Below are positions 60,501 to 64,000 of a DNA stretch of 64,000 bases, one piece after another (positions within the stretch are counted from its first letter, which is position 1; each line of letters begins with the position of its first letter). The translations under genes and the position numbers were made by a program. The notes beneath the pieces were generated by a model. The model searched no databases. It was not told the DNA's origin and saw only the letters and a list, made by a program, of their open reading frames with translations. The DNA is from Gonium pectorale (taxonomy: Eukaryota; Chlorophyta; Chlorophyceae; Chlamydomonadales; Volvocaceae). The stretch spans positions 4,441,040-4,505,039 of the forward strand of contig LSYV01000002.1 of assembly GCA_001584585.1 (NCBI GenBank). Reading direction: 5' to 3'.

Positions 60501-62399
60501 CGTCGTCGTACACGTCTTCCTCTCCACTAATGACTTACCAACACTGGGTTTATTTGCGGCACCATGGGTCAGGCACCAAGACCCTGGGATGCCGTGTCAA
60601 ACCCCTCACGCCGCTACCACGCTCCTACCCATATACTTCCGGTGTGCTCCCAAGTCGGTCGATGTGTTTGCTTGCGGAGCGCAACGCCAACATCGTGCCT
60701 GCCGTTTCATTCTTCCTGCAGGAGGCGATGCGCATGTTCCCCGTGGTATCCGTGATGGGCAGGTGGGTACATTGGGCAGCGGGCGGTAGGGATGACAAGA
60801 ACACTAGCTGGTGGGCTGCTTCAGGTAGAACGGACGCTCACCGCGTGCGCGCTCACGCCCCGCTGCCCGGCCGCAGGATCACGGAGCGCCCCACGCGCGT
60901 GGGCCCCTACCTCGTGCCCGCCGGCACGCCCATCGCCACCCCGCTGTTCGCCATCCAGAACACCATCCACAACTGGGTCAAGCCCGAGGAGTTCCGCCCA
61001 GAGCGGTGGCGGGGTGAGCGCCGGCCGGGGCCGTTGTGGGGCGCTCACGATGGCTCCAGGGGCCTGGGCATGCACTGCATGAAATGTTGCATGCCAGTGC
61101 TGGGTGGTGACGTACTCGGAACGCAGTGCCAATGCAACCCAGCGCTATCATACCTGCTGCACTACTCGCTCGTCCATCCGGCCCCCACTGCAATGTGGTC
61201 AGCCTACGTCTGGTGGCCACTGACCGGTATCCGCGTCTCGACTCTCCCTAGCGCTCCCTATTTCACAGGAGCTGAGCTTGTGTGCGCCGCCTCGTACCAC
61301 GACCAGCACAACTGCACGCCCCGTCCGCAGATGTGCCGCTGGAGTCCTACGTGGTGGACATGCGGGCCAAGGAGGGAGTCGTCGGGGACGCCGACGCCAG
61401 GTCCAGCCCCGCAAACGACGCCAAGGGCAAGTCCCCGGTCCCCGCCGCCGCCAACCGCCCCACGGCGGCTCCCGCGGGCCCTGTGGAGGCCGTCGCCTCC
61501 CCGCCGCCAGCCCCCGCCAGCCGCCCCGCGGTCTCCGCCTCCGCTGCCCCGCCGCCGTCTGCTGAGTGTGTCGTCGTCTCCACTCCCCCGCCGCCGCCAG
61601 TGGAGCGCAAGACGACGTCCGCCTCCCCCTCCCCGCCGCTGGTGGAGCGCAAGACCACCCGCAGCATCTCCATTACGGAGCGCAAGGTCAGCCGCGTCGT
61701 CCCCCTGCCCACCGACCCGCCGGCCCGCAGCTTCTCGCACAAGGAGTCCCGGCGGCGGCGGGAGGAGCCCGAGGACGATGTCGACGAGGACATCAGCTCC
61801 GGCTTCGCGAAGCGCACCGGCATCAGCTTCATGCCCTTCAGCGAGGGGCCCCGCTCCTGCGTGGGCCAGTCGCTGGCCAAGCTCGAGGTCATGACGGTGC
61901 TGGCCGTGCTGCTGTCCAACTTCAGGATCGAGCTGGCGGAGGAGGTGCGGGCGGGCGGGCGGGCGGTGTGCTGGTACGGGAGCGGTGGGGAGGTGGGCAG
62001 GAGAGGTGGGCCGGGAGCGCGTGGGCGACATGTGCAGGCGACGGATGCGCGTGGGTATTGAGCAGTAGCAGGCGTTCGGTGGATTGTGGCTGCTTCGTAC
62101 CAGGCCAGGCACAGGGCGTAGCGCCTGGTAGGGCGCCAGTGGGGCCGAACGACTGTACGTGTTCCGTGTGTGGGGAGCAGCCTCTTGTCGGGCAAAAACC
62201 ACCGCACCACCCCAGAGGCACTGACCCCGTTTGTGTCGCCGGCTGTTACCCCTCGTGCCCTGCCCTTGTGCCGTGTTCCCTCGCCGTGCAGATGGGCGGC
62301 CGCGAGGGCGTCCGGCAGCGCGAGAGCACGCACCTGACGCTGCAGACGCGCGGCATCCGCGGCATACGCATGCACCTCTACCCTCGGGACGAGGAGTGA
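57523..62399 (+). CDS. Cytochrome P450 with large insertion before the heme loop
   Basis: Twelve exons keep phase from the ATG at 57523 (MVHWVPLVESLLRRLLALF, an N-terminal membrane anchor) to the stop at 62397-62399, about 720 residues. P450 landmarks in order: the Pro-rich hinge IPGPWREALPLLGN; the helix C region DEKWRAVRKAIALSF; helix I FVEGFETTGHTISW; helix K EAMRMFP (ExxR, exon near 60721); the PERF motif FRPERW (about 60995); and the heme loop FMPFSEGPRSCVGQSLAKLE (about 61825) with the Cys ligand. Most P450s have about 500 residues. The excess is mostly a 160-residue segment between PERW and the heme loop (61331-61820), rich in Ala/Pro with repeated VERKTT steps and an acidic EEPEDDVDED end. 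Probably ER-bound and needing a reductase; substrate and family number cannot be told from sequence alone. Confidence 0.9.
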
Positions 62400-64000
62400 A
62401 GTTGGGCGTTCTGGGAGGCAGCGGGCACACTGAGAATACTTCCGTGGTCCATCGGTCTGGCGGGCGACGTGGCAACCGAGCTGTCATGGGGGCTAGCAGC
62501 CTCCTAGCTGGTAAGGCTGTGCACGGTTCGGGGGAAGGCATTGCTATTTAGCGTATACGCCTGCTCGCCGGGTGTCTATTGAGTAGCAGATGGATGCTCC
62601 GCACGGCATCCTGACTGACACACGGCAGCAAGCCATTGGAGACATGACGCGCCGCATTAGAGACGCGCGCGTACCCCTGCGCCGGCCGGTGGACTCTTCC
62701 ATTTGTGCGTTGATATGCCTCGCTCGTATGGTCCTTTCTGGGTGCGCCGCGGAGGATGGTTCTCGAGGAAAGCACGGCACTTGCCTAATTAATGAGTTGA
62801 ACTGTTTTGGTTCAACTTCTTTGGGTCTCCGGCACACGCTCCTGCCATACTCCACACGCTGTACATAATCCCACACCTGCAACTGCCGACCGATTTGTTA
62901 TTATGCGGCGCTCGTGTACGCCGAACAGGTTGTCCGTATGGATGGGGATCGAGTTGGGCGAACGAAGTTGGCAATTTTGCCTGGGACGGCAGCTCGCCGA
63001 CAGTTTTTCTGGCATGACGCACATGTTTGGGACGTGCGCCGGCCGACAGCGAGTCAACGCACGGATCTGGTTGGTTGTGCCTTGCAAGTAGGGCGCAGAG
63101 GCTTGCCCTGTCCACGCCGTCCTGGATGGGAATAAGCAAACCCTTGGTTTTCGCTCGAGCCTTTTTAGGAGCTGGTGGTAAGGCATCATGAGCGCCAACC
63201 TTGTCACGTATCACTGCAGCCGACAAATGCAGCAGTGCCCAGCGGTCCTGTAAGGCAGTCATGAGAATCCGGTTGATCGGTACGGGGTGCCGACAGGATC
63301 TATGGACCACTGCAGTGGTCACCCATATCTCGAGTGCTCGTACTTCCGGATGGGAGCACCACGAAATGCATCATTTGGTAGCAGGAATGGGCGCCGCCTG
63401 GAGCTACACAAAACTGAGGTTAGGTCCCGGGCGGGTCAGCCCCGGGCCCAGAGCCACAGTTGCTCAATCCGTCAATCGAGGTGGGGTCCGTGGGACCTGC
63501 ATGAGCCCTCCAACCCCCGCCAAACCCACCAACGCCAAAGGTCGAGTCGGTGATTGTTTGAATGGTTACGGACGCGGGGGCAACACGCACCAGCGACGAA
63601 GTAAGTTCCGGTAACCCACAAGCACAGCTTTGCGTGGGCGAGTTTCCACAGCACGGCAATGTGTAGACTTGGCCTGACCATCATGGCGACGTGTGCGACA
63701 CTACCTTTATCCACAAGTAGTCCCCACTGCCGTGCTCCTCCCGCTTGCATCGTATTACATGCAATGTGCATGCTTGAAGCACAGTACGGCACGGCAGGGC
63801 AGGGTGCGGGATTGGCTGTATATGGGACGCAGGGGTCCTAAAACCGCTAAGCGCTCTGAACGGCTATTCCATGCGCATATTTACTTGTGAGCGCTTCTGT
63901 TTGTGCGCACATGCAGAAGCTGCAGCTCCAGCTTGGGCAACCCGGCATACGTGAGGATATACGGCCATCATCCACCAGGTCTTGCAGATGGAGCCTTTTG
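62400..64000. other. Intergenic stretch, nothing recognised
   Basis: It holds the P450 3' UTR and about 1.4 kb in which I see no supported coding exon, RNA gene or repeat. The nearest TGTAA is at 63249, rather far from the stop. A gene starting beyond the window edge could have upstream DNA here. Confidence 0.45.

Noticed and set aside
62789..63322. A 177-codon open frame on the minus strand downstream of the P450.
   Set aside because: No motif, no splice context and no conserved-looking composition. Open frames of this size occur by chance in GC-rich DNA.

Overview
The window is nuclear DNA from a flagellated green alga of the Chlamydomonas/Volvox type. It is GC-rich. Its genes are split by many GT-AG introns of roughly 100-400 bases, with acceptors mostly ending in CAG. 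Proteins carry long Ala/Gly/Ser/Pro/Gln-rich linkers, and several genes are followed by TGTAA, the usual polyadenylation signal of volvocine algae. Two genes (CEP290 and CFAP61) belong to cilia. I assigned exons by hand from reading frame, splice sites, phase continuity and recognisable protein motifs. No search was run.

Layout. (1) 407-9907 (+): a very large gene, open at its 5' side, encoding armadillo-like repeats, a TIR domain, a linker of about 1,700 residues and a C-terminal SAM domain. (2) 9908-13448: gene-poor DNA with a 33-bp tandem array and one copy of a short dispersed repeat. (3) 13449-15292 (+): unknown protein. (4) 16955-18502 (+): predicted plastid membrane protein of DUF3082 type. 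(5) 19617 to about 23361 (-): 2-oxoglutarate/Fe(II) oxygenase, with two more copies of the dispersed repeat in its introns. (6) 23653-24982 (+): small protein with an STI1-like C-terminal domain. (7) 25457-29939 (-): CFAP61, a radial-spoke-base protein. (8) 30258-44239 (+): CEP290, the ciliary transition-zone protein, in about 33 exons and about 2,500 residues. (9) 45159-46588 (-): PDX2, the glutaminase of vitamin B6 synthase. (10) 47157-48831 (-): unknown Rossmann-fold protein. (11) 49803-51516 (-): UBC9-like SUMO E2. (12) 52077-55875 (-): 2,3-bisphosphoglycerate-dependent phosphoglycerate mutase with a long novel C-terminal extension. (13) 56694-57380 (+): single-exon secretory or membrane protein. 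(14) 57523-62399 (+): cytochrome P450 with a large insertion before the heme loop. (15) 62400-64000: no gene seen.

Themes. CFAP61 and CEP290 are head-to-head with 318 bp between start codons, so two cilium genes probably share a promoter region. PDX2, the mutase, the P450 and the oxygenase are unrelated metabolic genes. The most unusual object is the ARM-TIR-SAM protein: it has the three domain types of the animal NAD+ hydrolase SARM1 but in a different order, keeps a glutamate at the position of the TIR NADase catalytic residue, and encodes part of its TIR domain in two consecutive microexons of 8 and 7 nucleotides.
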